Source: Gloeobacterales cyanobacterium ES-bin-313 (GTDB taxonomy: Bacteria; Cyanobacteriota; Cyanobacteriia; Gloeobacterales; Gloeobacteraceae). From it: a DNA stretch of 40,124 nucleotides. Shown piece after piece: positions 17,176-27,227 of this stretch (position 1 is the first letter of the stretch; every line of letters starts with the position of its first letter). The stretch spans positions 1-40,124 of the forward strand of contig JACMLN010000187.1 of the NCBI GenBank assembly GCA_014379585.1, in the 5' to 3' direction. The notes under the pieces are model-generated. The model was not told the DNA's origin. It searched no databases and worked only from the letters and a program-made list of their open reading frames with translations. The position numbers and the translations under genes were made by a program.

Positions 17176-18599
17176 AACATGTTGCTTTGCTGCTTGCTGG
17201 CCTTCTGATGGCCAGTCCAGTCCTCGCTGTAGACACACCACCACTCCCCTCTGCTCCACGGCCTGTCACCTACCCCACCCCTGTTGAACGCACATTGGCG
17301 AATGGTTTACGGGTGATCGTAGTGCCCCGTCGCAATGTGCCTCTCATTGCTGCCGCGTTGCTCATCAAAAGTGGTAGCGAAGCCGATCCCACTGAGCGCT
17401 CAGGACTTGCAGAGTTGACGGCTGAATTGCTCACTCAGGGAACAGCGACGCGAACTGCCCAGGAGATTGCCCAAAGCACGGATGCTCTCGGTGCGAATCT
17501 GGATGCGGGTGCAGGCTGGGATGCCAGCCAAGTATCAGTCAGTGCCACAACCCCAAAATTTAGCAGTGCGCTCGATCTGTTTGCTGATGTCGTCTTGCAC
17601 CCTGCCTTTTCACCAGCTGAAATTGCCCGAACTCAAACCCGCAAACTCAGCGACCTGCAATTGGCCTACAGTCAACCGTCGTCCCTAGCACGCCTAGTTG
17701 CTGCCCGTGTGTTGTTTGGCGATGCACCCTACGGCCATCCTAGTGATGGCACACCCACTTCTTTGCAATCGATCACGCAGCCCGATTTGGTGAATTTTCA
17801 CCGCACTTATTTTCGACCCGACAATGCCATCTTGATTATTGGAGGCGACATCACGCCCGATGCTGCCTTCCAAGAAGCGCAACGCATCTTTGGGGATTGG
17901 CAAGCGCCGAACACTCCCTTACCGACTCACGTTCCCGCCTCAGCTGCTCCCGGCAAGCCACGGGTAGTCGTTGTCGATCTTCCCGACGCAGGCCGCACAG
18001 CCATTGTCGTCGGACGAATCGCGATTCCACGCTCCGATCCCAACTACTACGCCGCCGTTGTCGCCAACAATATTCTTTCTGGCTACTCTGGCCGCCTGAA
18101 TACAGAAGTGCGGATCAAACGGGGGCTTTCCTATTCAGCTGGTACTCAGGTCGATGCGCGCCGTGAAGCTGGTCCCTTCTATGCGATGACTCTGGTAGAC
18201 AACAAAAAAGCTGCCGAAGGAGCAACAGTTGTGCTCGATACGGTGACAGGATTCGCCAAGCAACCCGTGGAAAGTGCAGAGCTAGTCTCTCGTAAAGCTG
18301 TTGCCACAGGAGGCTTTGCTCGCTCCCTAGAAAGCATCGGCGGATTAGTCGGACGCGTCGGCTATCTTTCTTTATACGAAATCCCGCTCTCTGAAATCAA
18401 CGCCTACATTCCCAAAGCCGAAGCAATCACACCAGTGCAAGTTCAGCAGTTTGCGGCTGCAAATCTTTCCAAAGATCTTTCAGTGATTCTTGTTGGTAAC
18501 GCCAAACTGTTTTTGGCAGACTTGCGCAAGTCCTATCCGCAAGTAGAAGTGATTTCTGCGAGTAAGCTTGACTTGGGACAGCCAGGATTGAAGAAGTAG
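17172..18599 (+). CDS. Secreted M16 family protein, non-catalytic partner
   Basis: 475 aa with a signal peptide (MKHVALLLAGLLMASPVLAVD). It has the M16 fold (ANGLRVIVVPRRNVPLIAAALLIKSGSE) but the zinc motif position reads LAELTAELL, without the two His residues, so it cannot bind zinc in the usual way. Paired active/inactive M16 genes usually form heterodimers, and the ATGA overlap with the upstream active gene supports that here. Confidence 0.9.
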   Translation: MKHVALLLAGLLMASPVLAVDTPPLPSAPRPVTYPTPVERTLANGLRVIVVPRRNVPLIAAALLIKSGSEADPTERSGLAELTAELLTQGTATRTAQEIAQSTDALGANLDAGAGWDASQVSVSATTPKFSSALDLFADVVLHPAFSPAEIARTQTRKLSDLQLAYSQPSSLARLVAARVLFGDAPYGHPSDGTPTSLQSITQPDLVNFHRTYFRPDNAILIIGGDITPDAAFQEAQRIFGDWQAPNTPLPTHVPASAAPGKPRVVVVDLPDAGRTAIVVGRIAIPRSDPNYYAAVVANNILSGYSGRLNTEVRIKRGLSYSAGTQVDARREAGPFYAMTLVDNKKAAEGATVVLDTVTGFAKQPVESAELVSRKAVATGGFARSLESIGGLVGRVGYLSLYEIPLSEINAYIPKAEAITPVQVQQFAAANLSKDLSVILVGNAKLFLADLRKSYPQVEVISASKLDLGQPGLKK

Positions 18600-18774
18600 A
18601 CCATAGTACGCCTAGGTCTTCTAAGCGTTCGTGCATGTCATTTCCTTTAGTGCTGGTCATGAGGCTTGTTCTTCCGGAACATTGACAGCTTCAAATAAGT
18701 GGGGATAGGCGATTTTTTATTTCAATACCTCAATACTACATTTCCCCATGTGGGAGTGCATAGGACAAACCAAA

Positions 18775-19554
18775 TTACGCTTCAAGTAGATCTGGCTGCT
18801 TGTAGACAATCATGTCAAAAAGGGGCTGGAAGCTAAACCAACCAATATGGTGACTGCCAACTTGGCTATGAGCTACCTCAGCGTGTTCTGGTTCAATGAG
18901 GATCGGTTTGCCAGCAGCCTCGGCGAGTAACTGGGCTTGGCAACAGCGATCCATACTGATGAACCAGTAGGCTGCTTCATCCACACTGTGGCCAACGGTG
19001 AGCAGTCCGTGGTTGCGGAGAATGACTGCTTTATGGGAGCCAAGGGCGCGAGCAATCCGTTTGCCTTCGGCGGGATCGAGGACGACACCGGTATAGTCGT
19101 CGAAAAACCCATGATCGTTGTAAAAGGCACAGGCATCTTGGGTAAGTGGGTCGAGTTTGCGTCCGAGGCTCGACCAGGCACGGCCATGAATCGAATGAGA
19201 GTGGGCGGAAGCAATTACATCGGGGCGGGCAGCGTGGACTTCAGAATGAATCGCAAAGGCAGCGCGATTGACTGGGTAGTTGCCTTCCACCACATCTCCC
19301 TCGGAGTTTACAAGCAGAAGATCACGTACGCGGATGCGACTAAAGTGCATTCCGAAGGGATTGACCCAGAAATGATCTGACTGCTCTGGATCACGAACGG
19401 TAATATGTCCAGCGATGCCCTCATCAAATCCGTAGAAAGCAAACAGGCGAAAAGCCGCTGCCAGACGCTCTTTGAGGTGCTGACAAGTATCAGCAGTTTG
19501 ATCAAAGATAGGTGGCTCCGGCATGGTCGGCTGCAGGCGGGTGAGGCTTTGCAT
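18775..19554 (-). CDS. Class II aldolase/adducin family protein
   Basis: 259 aa. Conserved features: GIAGHITVRDPE near residue 47, VNPFG, HSEVHAARPDVIASAHSHSIHGRAWSS with the metal-binding histidines, and RNHGLLTVGHSVDEA with a further conserved His. The family includes fuculose- and ribulose-phosphate aldolases/epimerases, but this long adducin-like subgroup has no settled substrate. AGGAG lies 7 bases before the ATG. It stands alone. Confidence 0.9.
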   Translation of the reverse strand: MQSLTRLQPTMPEPPIFDQTADTCQHLKERLAAAFRLFAFYGFDEGIAGHITVRDPEQSDHFWVNPFGMHFSRIRVRDLLLVNSEGDVVEGNYPVNRAAFAIHSEVHAARPDVIASAHSHSIHGRAWSSLGRKLDPLTQDACAFYNDHGFFDDYTGVVLDPAEGKRIARALGSHKAVILRNHGLLTVGHSVDEAAYWFISMDRCCQAQLLAEAAGKPILIEPEHAEVAHSQVGSHHIGWFSFQPLFDMIVYKQPDLLEA

Positions 19555-19704
19555 CGCTTAACTCCTGTGTGATTTTTAAGCTAAAAGATTGAAGAATTGA
19601 GAAGCTGCCATGGCAAAAATGGTTCAGTCTACTCCTTCTACTTTAATCTCTCATGGGCGAGAGTCTTACTCCTGATTTTCTATATTTAGCGGGGCTGTTT
19701 TGAG

Positions 19705-22458
19705 CTATTGCCAGTTGCCAATCAGAATGAATGGTGCCCAGTAAAATGGGTCGCTGTAGTTTCCAGCCGTTTTCGAAGTCTGGGCATTACGGGTAGGAAC
19801 AACTCCGAGTCCACCACGTTGATCTTCAAATTGACCCGTCGAGGCACTGTGGATCATGGCGATCTGGGCTTGACGCAATGCCTCTGCTTTGGGCATTCCG
19901 GCTTTCAAATTGGCATAGAGATGATCCATGAGTTGTGCGGTACTGCTGTCACTTACACTCCAAAGGCTACCCAACACACTATTTGCCCCGGAACGCTCTG
20001 CCACACCTGCCAGTCCCAAGCCCGCTTTTTCATCCCCGGATGCGGTTTGGCAAGCACTGAGCGTTAAAAGATCGAGACTGCGAAGGTCGAGATCCTTGAG
20101 ATCATCCAGAGTCAATTTCTTGTCCCAAAGCAAGATAAAAGTGTCTTCTTTGCGGCCTGAAAAGTTGGCATGGGTAGCAAGATGTACAAAAGTTGGATGT
20201 TCTTGGAGGGCATCTCGCAAATTGGCGGTGGTGAAATTTTCATCCAGATAGGCTTCAGAACGAAATAGGCTACCAAGTCCTTCTACCTCGCTTTTCACCC
20301 CCGGCAATGCGTTGAGGCCAGAGCGGGTTTTCGTTAAGCCCATGGCCAAAAGTTGGGAAGATGGATGCGATTTTGCAGGCTTCACTTGGCTGAGGTTCGT
20401 GATGGTTCCGAGGGGATAGCGCTCAACAAGAAACTGTTTGCCATCGTAGAGAGCGCCAACAGGAATGAGACGAAGAACACCGTCAGGAGCATAGACTACA
20501 GTATCGATGGTTTTGGCTTTGATCAGGGCTTCGATCTCCGATTCTACTGGAGCAAAAAACCATTGGTACATCTGTTGGAGATCTGCTTTTGTCTGCGTGC
20601 CTGGGGATTGAAGTTTGACACTTAAAGCAAGCGACAAACGTTCAAGATCTACTTTCTTAACAAAAACGGTTCGGTGCAGAGGTTTGGCATTCGGTGTCAA
20701 CAAAATCAGTTCCAGACGATCTGCCAGAATCAACGGGTAAATCACTGCCGCCTTTGTATCGGTTAAAGTTTTACTCATCCGATCAATATTGGTGGAGAGA
20801 TCGGTATCGGTTGCAGTGAGATTTGTCTGCTTATAAAGGGCTGTGGCGCGGGGCAGGAAAACCTCTTGGAAAGCTTTGGTGAGCGTGTCGATGCGGGCGT
20901 AGAGTTTGTCCGACGCTTCGCGGAGTTGTTGATATTCAGGGTTGTTGCTGTTGCGTTGGGAGATTGAGATACGCTTAATTTTCGCTGCAAGTTCGCCCTG
21001 CTGAGTATAGAGGGCGAGTTCTTGACCCTGGATTTTTTGATAGTCTTCCCAAAGCTTTTGTTCGTCAGGATTGAGTTTCAAGTCTCCAGGTGGAGTCGTT
21101 AACGCCGAACGCAGGTATTCTGTCAGTTCTTCATCTTTAAGCAACTCCAACACTTTTTGGGCTTCACCAACACGCCCTTGTTTTAGCAACAAGTCGGCCA
21201 AATCACGGTACACGTCCGATTTGCTCTCAGCAAAACTCTTTTTAAAAGCTGCATTCAATCCCTTGATCTTCTGACGAGTGGCCTGCAAAGTATTAACAGC
21301 TTGTTTGTAGAAAAGCACAGCAAGTACGGGTTGATTTTTGGCAAGCAACACACGGGCAATGCCCTGTTGAGGCTGGTAGGTTTCTTGAGGACTCCCCAAA
21401 GCATCTAGTAACGCTATCGATTTTTGATAGCGCGTCAGCGCCTTGTCGTACTGTTTGAGATGTTCGTAATTTCTGGCGAGGCGAAAATAAATATGCCCTT
21501 CCGCATCTTTGTCGCCTAACTCACTCGTAATTTCGATGCCTCTTTTATTGAATTGAATCGCCTTTTGATAATCACCTACAGCATCATAGCTATCCCCTAA
21601 GCTACCGCAGACCCTGCCCTCCATGACTTTATCGCCGGTTTTTTTTGCTAGCTCGAAACTTTTTAATTGCAGTTCAATCGCTTTTGGATAATCTTTCAGT
21701 TCAAAGTAAACAACCCCTAAGTTGTTGTAGGCAGAGCTAGTGAGCAGTTCTTTCCATGACCCAGAGGCGAGCTGAATTGCTTGGGTGTAGATCTGAATTG
21801 CCTGCGGATAATCGCCAAGGCTGTCGTAGATGATTCCCATGTTGATGTAGAGACTAGCAATTACCTGATCATCTTTCAAATTTTCTTGGGCAATTTTGAG
21901 TGCTTTCTCGTAGTAGCCCAACGCTTCAGAATAGTCTCCACGATATTGAAATGAGCTTCCAAGACTATCGTAGGCACTTTCTTCGAGCCGTTTATCCCCT
22001 ATTTTCAAGGCTATTTGCAGAGCTTTTTCGGCAGCGTGAATCGACTGATTATGATTGGATTGGGTGGAATAGATGCCGCTCAATCCTAGATAGGCTTTGC
22101 CTTCCATCCCCGAATTTTTGATTTCTTCAGCAAATTTCAAGGCGTTTTCGTAGTATGCAATCGCTTTCGGGAAATCGCCCATATTCCCAGCAATAATACC
22201 GAGATTATTATACAAGATCTGTTGATTGGCCTTGTCCCCAAGCTTTTTGTAGAGTGTGAGTGCCTGCTCCCACCTCATGATCGCTGTTTTATAGTCATAT
22301 TTTTCGGTGGCTTTTACCCCTTGGGAGAATGCCGAATCGGCCTGACTTTCTAAGGAAACTGTCGGTTTTGCATAAACAACAGTCTCTTGAAAAGAACTAG
22401 AAATACATCCCAAAATCAAGCCAGAGATCAACAAACGCGAAAGCAAACAGCGACCCAT
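19705..22458 (-). CDS. TPR-CHAT domain protein, predicted exported lipoprotein
   Basis: 917 aa. The N-terminus is hydrophobic and ends in ILGC, a possible lipobox (Cys18). Residues 35-430 hold about nine TPR units (YDKALTRYQKSIALLDALG and similar). A helical region follows. The C-terminal third is a CHAT caspase-like domain with catalytic His763 (ATHANFSG) and Cys803 (LSACQTASGD), then GANSVLGSLWSVSD. CHAT proteases are caspase/separase-like. In cyanobacteria TPR-CHAT proteins are frequent but mostly uncharacterised. GAGGA lies 4 bases upstream of the ATG. Confidence 0.9.
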   Translation of the reverse strand: MGRCLLSRLLISGLILGCISSSFQETVVYAKPTVSLESQADSAFSQGVKATEKYDYKTAIMRWEQALTLYKKLGDKANQQILYNNLGIIAGNMGDFPKAIAYYENALKFAEEIKNSGMEGKAYLGLSGIYSTQSNHNQSIHAAEKALQIALKIGDKRLEESAYDSLGSSFQYRGDYSEALGYYEKALKIAQENLKDDQVIASLYINMGIIYDSLGDYPQAIQIYTQAIQLASGSWKELLTSSAYNNLGVVYFELKDYPKAIELQLKSFELAKKTGDKVMEGRVCGSLGDSYDAVGDYQKAIQFNKRGIEITSELGDKDAEGHIYFRLARNYEHLKQYDKALTRYQKSIALLDALGSPQETYQPQQGIARVLLAKNQPVLAVLFYKQAVNTLQATRQKIKGLNAAFKKSFAESKSDVYRDLADLLLKQGRVGEAQKVLELLKDEELTEYLRSALTTPPGDLKLNPDEQKLWEDYQKIQGQELALYTQQGELAAKIKRISISQRNSNNPEYQQLREASDKLYARIDTLTKAFQEVFLPRATALYKQTNLTATDTDLSTNIDRMSKTLTDTKAAVIYPLILADRLELILLTPNAKPLHRTVFVKKVDLERLSLALSVKLQSPGTQTKADLQQMYQWFFAPVESEIEALIKAKTIDTVVYAPDGVLRLIPVGALYDGKQFLVERYPLGTITNLSQVKPAKSHPSSQLLAMGLTKTRSGLNALPGVKSEVEGLGSLFRSEAYLDENFTTANLRDALQEHPTFVHLATHANFSGRKEDTFILLWDKKLTLDDLKDLDLRSLDLLTLSACQTASGDEKAGLGLAGVAERSGANSVLGSLWSVSDSSTAQLMDHLYANLKAGMPKAEALRQAQIAMIHSASTGQFEDQRGGLGVVPTRNAQTSKTAGNYSDPFYWAPFILIGNWQ

Positions 22459-22590
22459 TGAGTCCTCACAAACACTTCAATATGCTAGGCAGAAACAGTC
22501 AGGGAATCAAAGCGAAGCTTCCCAGTTCGTGATATTTTTGCAATGTATCGCTTAGATCTTTTCAAGCAATCACGCTAGCCCAAGAGCAAT

Positions 22591-23556
22591 CTAGCCGTTA
22601 AAAGCAGCCATCGCCCGAAACTTCTTATAGCGTTGTTCCCGGCGTTCAGTACCACTCAACTTCAGCAGTTCCTCGAGGTTACGAATCAGAGCATTTTTGA
22701 GGGAGGCAGCAGCAGTTTGGGGTTCGCAATGAGCGCCCCCAGCCGGTTCAGGAACGATTTCGTCGATGATCCCCAACTGTTTGAGGTCACGGGCAGTAAT
22801 TTTGAGGGCAGAAGCAGCTTGTTCGATATGTTTCTTGTCGCGCCAGAGGATGACGGAGCAACTATCGGGGGCAACAACAGAATAGACCGCGTATTCAAGC
22901 ATCAGCACCCGATCCCCGACACCGATGGCGAGGGCACCCCCGGAACCACCTTCCCCGATCACTGCACAGATAATCGGAACATCGAAGGCAAACATGCGCT
23001 GCAAGTTGCGGGCAATGGCTTCGCCCTGGCCACGCTCTTCTGCTTCAAGGCCAGCGTTGGCTCCTGGTGTGTCAATTAAGGCAATGATCGGAAAGCCAAA
23101 GTGGTTAGCATGTTCCATCAAACGCAAAGCTTTGCGGTAGCCCTCAGGCTGAGGCATACCAAAGTTGCGAGCGATGTTGTCTTTGGTATCGCGGCCTTTT
23201 TGGTGGCCAAGAATGACGACAGGATGATCGCCCAAACGGGCTAGACCACCGACGAGGGCGAGATCATCACCAAACAAGCGGTCGCCGTGTAACTCTGTCC
23301 AGTCGTCGCAGAGAACTTGGATATAGTCGAGGGTACTTGGGCGCTTGGGGTTGCGTGCGAGTTGTAGCACTTGAGGAGGGGTGAGATTAGCGAAAAAGTC
23401 TCGCCGCAGGTCAGTTGCACGCGCCTCAAGTTCGGCCAACTGTTCCGAAACATCGACACCGTTCTCCTTGGCGAGTTTACGGATTTGATCGATGCGAGCT
23501 TCAAGCTCGATCAGTTCTTTTTCAAAGTCGAGGGTAGGAACAGTTGGCTGAGACAT
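22591..23556 (-). CDS. accA: Acetyl-CoA carboxylase carboxyltransferase subunit alpha
   Basis: 321 aa. It opens [22 protein letters not shown] and contains [46 protein letters not shown], and [17 protein letters not shown], the carboxyltransferase core. With AccD it transfers carboxyl from biotin to acetyl-CoA in fatty acid synthesis. ATG 23556 fits the usual N-terminus; an in-frame ATG at 23583 has a better ribosome site (AAGGG) and cannot be excluded. Confidence 0.96.
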   Translation of the reverse strand: MSQPTVPTLDFEKELIELEARIDQIRKLAKENGVDVSEQLAELEARATDLRRDFFANLTPPQVLQLARNPKRPSTLDYIQVLCDDWTELHGDRLFGDDLALVGGLARLGDHPVVILGHQKGRDTKDNIARNFGMPQPEGYRKALRLMEHANHFGFPIIALIDTPGANAGLEAEERGQGEAIARNLQRMFAFDVPIICAVIGEGGSGGALAIGVGDRVLMLEYAVYSVVAPDSCSVILWRDKKHIEQAASALKITARDLKQLGIIDEIVPEPAGGAHCEPQTAAASLKNALIRNLEELLKLSGTERREQRYKKFRAMAAFNG

Positions 23557-23649
23557 GGTAATGATGTACGAAATATAGACCATATTAACCCTTGCCCAAT
23601 TCTAAAAAGTTCGCGTTATCCTAAAAATCGCTGCACTTTACGTTGATTC

Positions 23650-24831
23650 ATGAAGATCCTTGCCCTGACTTGGGAGTTCCCACCACGAATTGTCGGTGGT
23701 ATTGCCCGACACGTTGCTGAGCTTTATCCCGAAATTGTCAAACTAGGTCACGAAGTCCATTTGCTCACCGTCGAGTTTGGCCAAGCACCGGGCTTTGAAA
23801 TGGTGGAAGGTATTCATGTCCACCGTGTACCCGTGGGTCAAAGCAACGATTTTTTCCATTGGGTCGTGCTGATGAACGAAGCGATGGGAGAGAGGGGTGG
23901 CAAGATCCTTGTCGAAGAAGGCCCATTCGATCTCATTCATGCCCACGACTGGCTCGTCCAAGATGCTGGGGTCGCGTTGAAGTTCAACTTCCGTTTGCCC
24001 ATGGTTGCCACGATCCACGCTACGGAGTTTGGTCGCTACAACGGCATTTATACCGACACCCAGCGCTATATTCACCTCAAAGAATTTGCCTTGGTGTATC
24101 AAGCTTGGCGCACGATCGTCTGTACGAACTACATGCGCGGCGAAGTGGAGCGGGCTTTCGGTTGCCCAGCAGACAAAGTTGATGTGATTGCGAACGGGAT
24201 TGTCGCGGCAAAGAAAGAAAAGGCGGACTTTGACCGCCAATCTTTCCGTCGTCGCTACGCCTACGACCACGAAAAAATTGTCTACTACGTTGGTCGCATG
24301 GCCTACGAAAAAGGTGTTCAGGTCTTGGTCGAGGCAATGCCCAAAGTCTTAGCTGCTTTTCCTGATACGAAGTTTGTGATCATTGGTGGTGGAAATAGCG
24401 ATAACCTCAGACGGCGAGTTGGCGAACTGGGTCTTTGGAGCAAATGTTTTTTCACTGGCTTCATGGCCGATCGTGATCTAGATTGCTTTCAACAAGTCGC
24501 AGACTGTGCAGTATTTCCAAGTCTGTACGAGCCATTTGGCATCGTTGCCCTCGAAAGCTTTGCAGCTGGGGTTCCTGTCGTCGTTTCTGACACGGGGGGA
24601 TTGCCTGAGGTCGTCACCCATACCAAAACTGGGGTAGTAACTTACACAAACAATCCTGACTCCCTGGCGTGGGGAATTTTGGAAGTGATCCGCAATCCTG
24701 GTTATGCGCAATGGCTTCGGGATAATGCCCGCAAGGCCGTCAAAGATACTTTCAACTGGGCAGGAATTGCCCAACAAACTGAGAAGGTTTACCGACAGGT
24801 CGCCATAGAGCGCCAAAATTCTTCTTGGTAA
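23650..24831 (+). CDS. GT4 family glycosyltransferase (starch-synthase-like N-domain)
   Basis: 393 aa. The N-terminus MKILALTWEFPPRIVGGIARHV with Gly-Gly is the donor/acceptor loop found in GT4/GT5 enzymes. FDLIHAHDWLVQDAG and IHATEFGRYNG follow, and the C-domain has VYYVGRMAYEKGVQVLVEA and the E-x7-E motif EPFGIVALE (Glu294, Glu302). It probably adds a hexose from a nucleotide sugar; the acceptor is unknown. Divergent from accA across 93 bases. Confidence 0.9.
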   Translation: MKILALTWEFPPRIVGGIARHVAELYPEIVKLGHEVHLLTVEFGQAPGFEMVEGIHVHRVPVGQSNDFFHWVVLMNEAMGERGGKILVEEGPFDLIHAHDWLVQDAGVALKFNFRLPMVATIHATEFGRYNGIYTDTQRYIHLKEFALVYQAWRTIVCTNYMRGEVERAFGCPADKVDVIANGIVAAKKEKADFDRQSFRRRYAYDHEKIVYYVGRMAYEKGVQVLVEAMPKVLAAFPDTKFVIIGGGNSDNLRRRVGELGLWSKCFFTGFMADRDLDCFQQVADCAVFPSLYEPFGIVALESFAAGVPVVVSDTGGLPEVVTHTKTGVVTYTNNPDSLAWGILEVIRNPGYAQWLRDNARKAVKDTFNWAGIAQQTEKVYRQVAIERQNSSW

Positions 24832-24871
24832 ATCCCAAAACAAATAGGCTGTGCAAGATGAGCAGAGTCTA

Positions 24872-25543
24872 CTACTTTTCTTGGGCAGTGGACAATGCAA
24901 CCTTTTTGCCCAAGAGTTGGTTGAGATAAGTCTTCATCAATGACAGTTCGCTGAGATCCACAAACTGACGGGCAGAATTGTCATTCGGGTTGATCACGAA
25001 CAGTTGGGCGTGGTTTCGCAGTTCTAGTTGCTTGCGCAGCAGCACAGTGCGAGCATCTTTAGAGAGACTGCGGGGCGATTTGCTGAGAAGGGCGTATTCA
25101 GGACGCTCGCTTGCGGCCAGCACAGTTTTGGTCATCTCGCCGCTCCAATCGACAACGACAGATCCTGGTGGCGGATCGTAGGTCTGTTTGGCATTCTTGA
25201 ATCTTTCGCGTAGAGCAATTTCACTGACTCGGATCTTTTCGAGTACCAACTGGCGAATATTGTCCTGCATGAATGAGGGTGCCATGCTGACATCGACCAC
25301 TGAGATAACAACGAAGCGGCGCTGTCCACGGTAGGTAAAGGCCAGTTCTTCGCCAATGCTTTGGGCCTCGTTGGCTTTCTCGCGGTTTGCCAGAAGAATG
25401 GCAACAACTGTATCTTTGAGACTGGGCAGGGGCTGGCCTGTCACATCTTTATCAGGAAGAAACTGCAACGAAAGGGTTTCAGCACAGACAGACGGTGCAA
25501 TCAAGAGCGAACAAGCCAAAAAAGTAGCAAGAAAATGCCTCAT
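24872..25543 (-). CDS. Exported protein of unknown function
   Basis: 223 aa with a signal peptide (MRHFLATFLACSLLIAPSVCAE). The mature part has FRGQRRFVVISVVDVS-like strands (seen as YRGQRRFVVISVVDVS) and a closing FVDLSELSLMKTYLNQLLGKK, and could be a thioredoxin-like or DUF fold, but no catalytic motif is visible. ATG 25543 has GAGGA 10 bases upstream; a TTG at 25549 is closer to it. Its start is only 18 bases from that of the divergent gene. Confidence 0.7.
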   Translation of the reverse strand: MRHFLATFLACSLLIAPSVCAETLSLQFLPDKDVTGQPLPSLKDTVVAILLANREKANEAQSIGEELAFTYRGQRRFVVISVVDVSMAPSFMQDNIRQLVLEKIRVSEIALRERFKNAKQTYDPPPGSVVVDWSGEMTKTVLAASERPEYALLSKSPRSLSKDARTVLLRKQLELRNHAQLFVINPNDNSARQFVDLSELSLMKTYLNQLLGKKVALSTAQEK

Positions 25544-25561
25544 CCCCAACAGATCCTCGAT

Positions 25562-25936
25562 ATGGAAACAACCATTTTAGAAGCGAACCTAGGCAAAAAG
25601 GTTCCGCCTGGAGAAGCATGGAAATGCATAGTGGGTTGCTCACTGTGGTTGAGTATTCTCTTGGTCTATACAGGAGTGTTGCCGGTGGTCGCACAAACTG
25701 TCTATCCTTTGCCCTCCGCTGATGACACGCCTGAAGAAGTTCTTCGTCTTGAAGATCCGGGCTACGGCAATTCCATGATCAATGGCGACAAGCTAAATCT
25801 TGGCGAGTACGCGCGGCTCAGTGCGGAACTGCAAGATTCCATTGAGCCAGCCCCAAAGATCAGCCAAAAGCTGAAGGATCTCATTTTTTTGCTGAAGATT
25901 CGCAAACTGCTGCGCACTTTTCTGCCCTTTTTCTGA
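25562..25936 (+). CDS. Small exported or membrane-anchored protein of unknown function
   Basis: 124 aa. A hydrophobic stretch (IVGCSLWLSILLVYTGVLPVVAQ, residues about 23-45, shown here in part as a signal-like region) ends in an AQ cleavage-type site. An acidic middle (DDTPEEVLRLEDPG) and a basic C-terminal helix (KIRKLLRTFLPFF) follow. A longer frame from ATG 25535 is possible. No family recognised. Divergent from the exported protein gene at 24872. Confidence 0.6.
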   Translation: METTILEANLGKKVPPGEAWKCIVGCSLWLSILLVYTGVLPVVAQTVYPLPSADDTPEEVLRLEDPGYGNSMINGDKLNLGEYARLSAELQDSIEPAPKISQKLKDLIFLLKIRKLLRTFLPFF

Positions 25937-26057
25937 GTTTTGACGAACGATCCATCCATAGTGACGATGAGCAGCGGGTTGAAGCCTGTCTGTTGACAGT
26001 GGGTGATGGGGTCATGCTTGCCCACAAACGCTAGTCCGGGAAGATCGCCTCGCGCCG

Positions 26058-26063
26058 TATAAT
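26058..26063 (+). promoter_or_regulatory. Candidate -10 box of the pur-rib operon
   Basis: A perfect TATAAT 27 bases before the purK ATG. No good -35 box lies 16-18 bases upstream, so it may use an activator or a weak -35. No PurR-like or riboswitch structure was recognised nearby. Confidence 0.4.
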
Positions 26064-26090
26064 CGAGGCTTCGATTGGTAAACGGACAGG

Positions 26091-27227
26091 ATGGGCGCAG
26101 AAAAATTTGGGATGCCGACGGTAGGAATAATCGGTGGTGGCCAATTGGGGAGAATGACTGCATTAGCGGCACATCGATTGGGCATTGCGGTTGTGCTGTT
26201 GGATCCAGATCCGTACTGCTCGGCAGCGCAAGTCGTGCCGCGAATGATCGTCGCTCCCTTCGACGATCCAGAAGCCTTGGAACAGCTAGCCACCAGTGTC
26301 GATGTTGTTACCTATGAAAACGAGTGGTTAAATCCAGAGCAACTTGGTTCCCTGGAAAGACAAGGATACAAAGTGCGTCCATCAGCATATACTCTTGCCC
26401 GGATTCAAGATAAATTTTTCCAGCGCACTGATCTGCAAAAGGCGGGTCTGCCTGTGCCAGTTTTTGCAGCCGTAGACAGTTTGGCGGACTTGGAAGCATG
26501 GGTAGTTGAACAGGGCTTTCCAGTCGTTATTAAAATGCGAGTCCAAGGCTACGATGGTCGCGGCGTGCGTATTGCCCATACCCGTGCTCAACTGGTGGAT
26601 GCCTGGGCTGCCCTCAGTCATCAGCCTTTATTGGCAGAAGCTTTTGTCCCATTTACAAAAGAACTGGCTGTGATGGTCGCCCGTTCTGAACTGGGTGAAG
26701 TGGGTGCCTATCCGGTGGTGGAGACAGTGCAAAAAAATAATGTCTGTCATACAGTCAGTGTCCCAGCCGATATTGACGCACTGATCGCCGAGAAATGCCG
26801 CGATTTGGCCTGCGCTGCGGTGGAGTGCTTTGATGGCGTTGGTATTTTTGGGATCGAGCTTTTTCTTAAGGAAGATGGCATCGTGCTCATCAATGAATTG
26901 GCACCACGCCCCCACAATTCTGGCCACTACAGCTTAGATGCCTGCCTGACAGACCAGTTTGAGCAGTATTTACGGGCAATTTTTGGACTGCCCTTAGGCG
27001 CAACAGCCCTCCACAGTCCAGCGGCGGCAATGGTGAATATCCTTGGGGAAGAATCTATGCATTTAGACTTGAAGGCAATCCTGGATTTTGATGTCCACTT
27101 GCACTGGTATGGCAAGCCTGAATCGCGACCTGGGCGCAAACTGGGTCATATGAATGCAGTTGGAAAAGATCCAAAAGCAGCCTTGGCAAAAGTACTGGCC
27201 GCCCATCAGCGGTTGGGTTTTTCATGA
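26091..27227 (+). CDS. purK: 5-(carboxyamino)imidazole ribonucleotide synthase
   Basis: 378 aa ATP-grasp enzyme. It has [11 protein letters not shown] at the N-terminus, [35 protein letters not shown], and [17 protein letters not shown] near the C-terminus. It makes N5-CAIR from AIR, bicarbonate and ATP in purine synthesis. ATG 26091 is preceded by GGACAGG; the alternative ATG 26112 ([10 protein letters not shown]) has no better site. It overlaps purE by 4 bases (ATGA). Confidence 0.97.
   Translation: MGAEKFGMPTVGIIGGGQLGRMTALAAHRLGIAVVLLDPDPYCSAAQVVPRMIVAPFDDPEALEQLATSVDVVTYENEWLNPEQLGSLERQGYKVRPSAYTLARIQDKFFQRTDLQKAGLPVPVFAAVDSLADLEAWVVEQGFPVVIKMRVQGYDGRGVRIAHTRAQLVDAWAALSHQPLLAEAFVPFTKELAVMVARSELGEVGAYPVVETVQKNNVCHTVSVPADIDALIAEKCRDLACAAVECFDGVGIFGIELFLKEDGIVLINELAPRPHNSGHYSLDACLTDQFEQYLRAIFGLPLGATALHSPAAAMVNILGEESMHLDLKAILDFDVHLHWYGKPESRPGRKLGHMNAVGKDPKAALAKVLAAHQRLGFS

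Noticed and set aside
18427-18660. 77-codon minus-strand frame at the end of the second M16 gene
   Set aside because: Mostly antisense to the M16 coding region, with no family match or good start.
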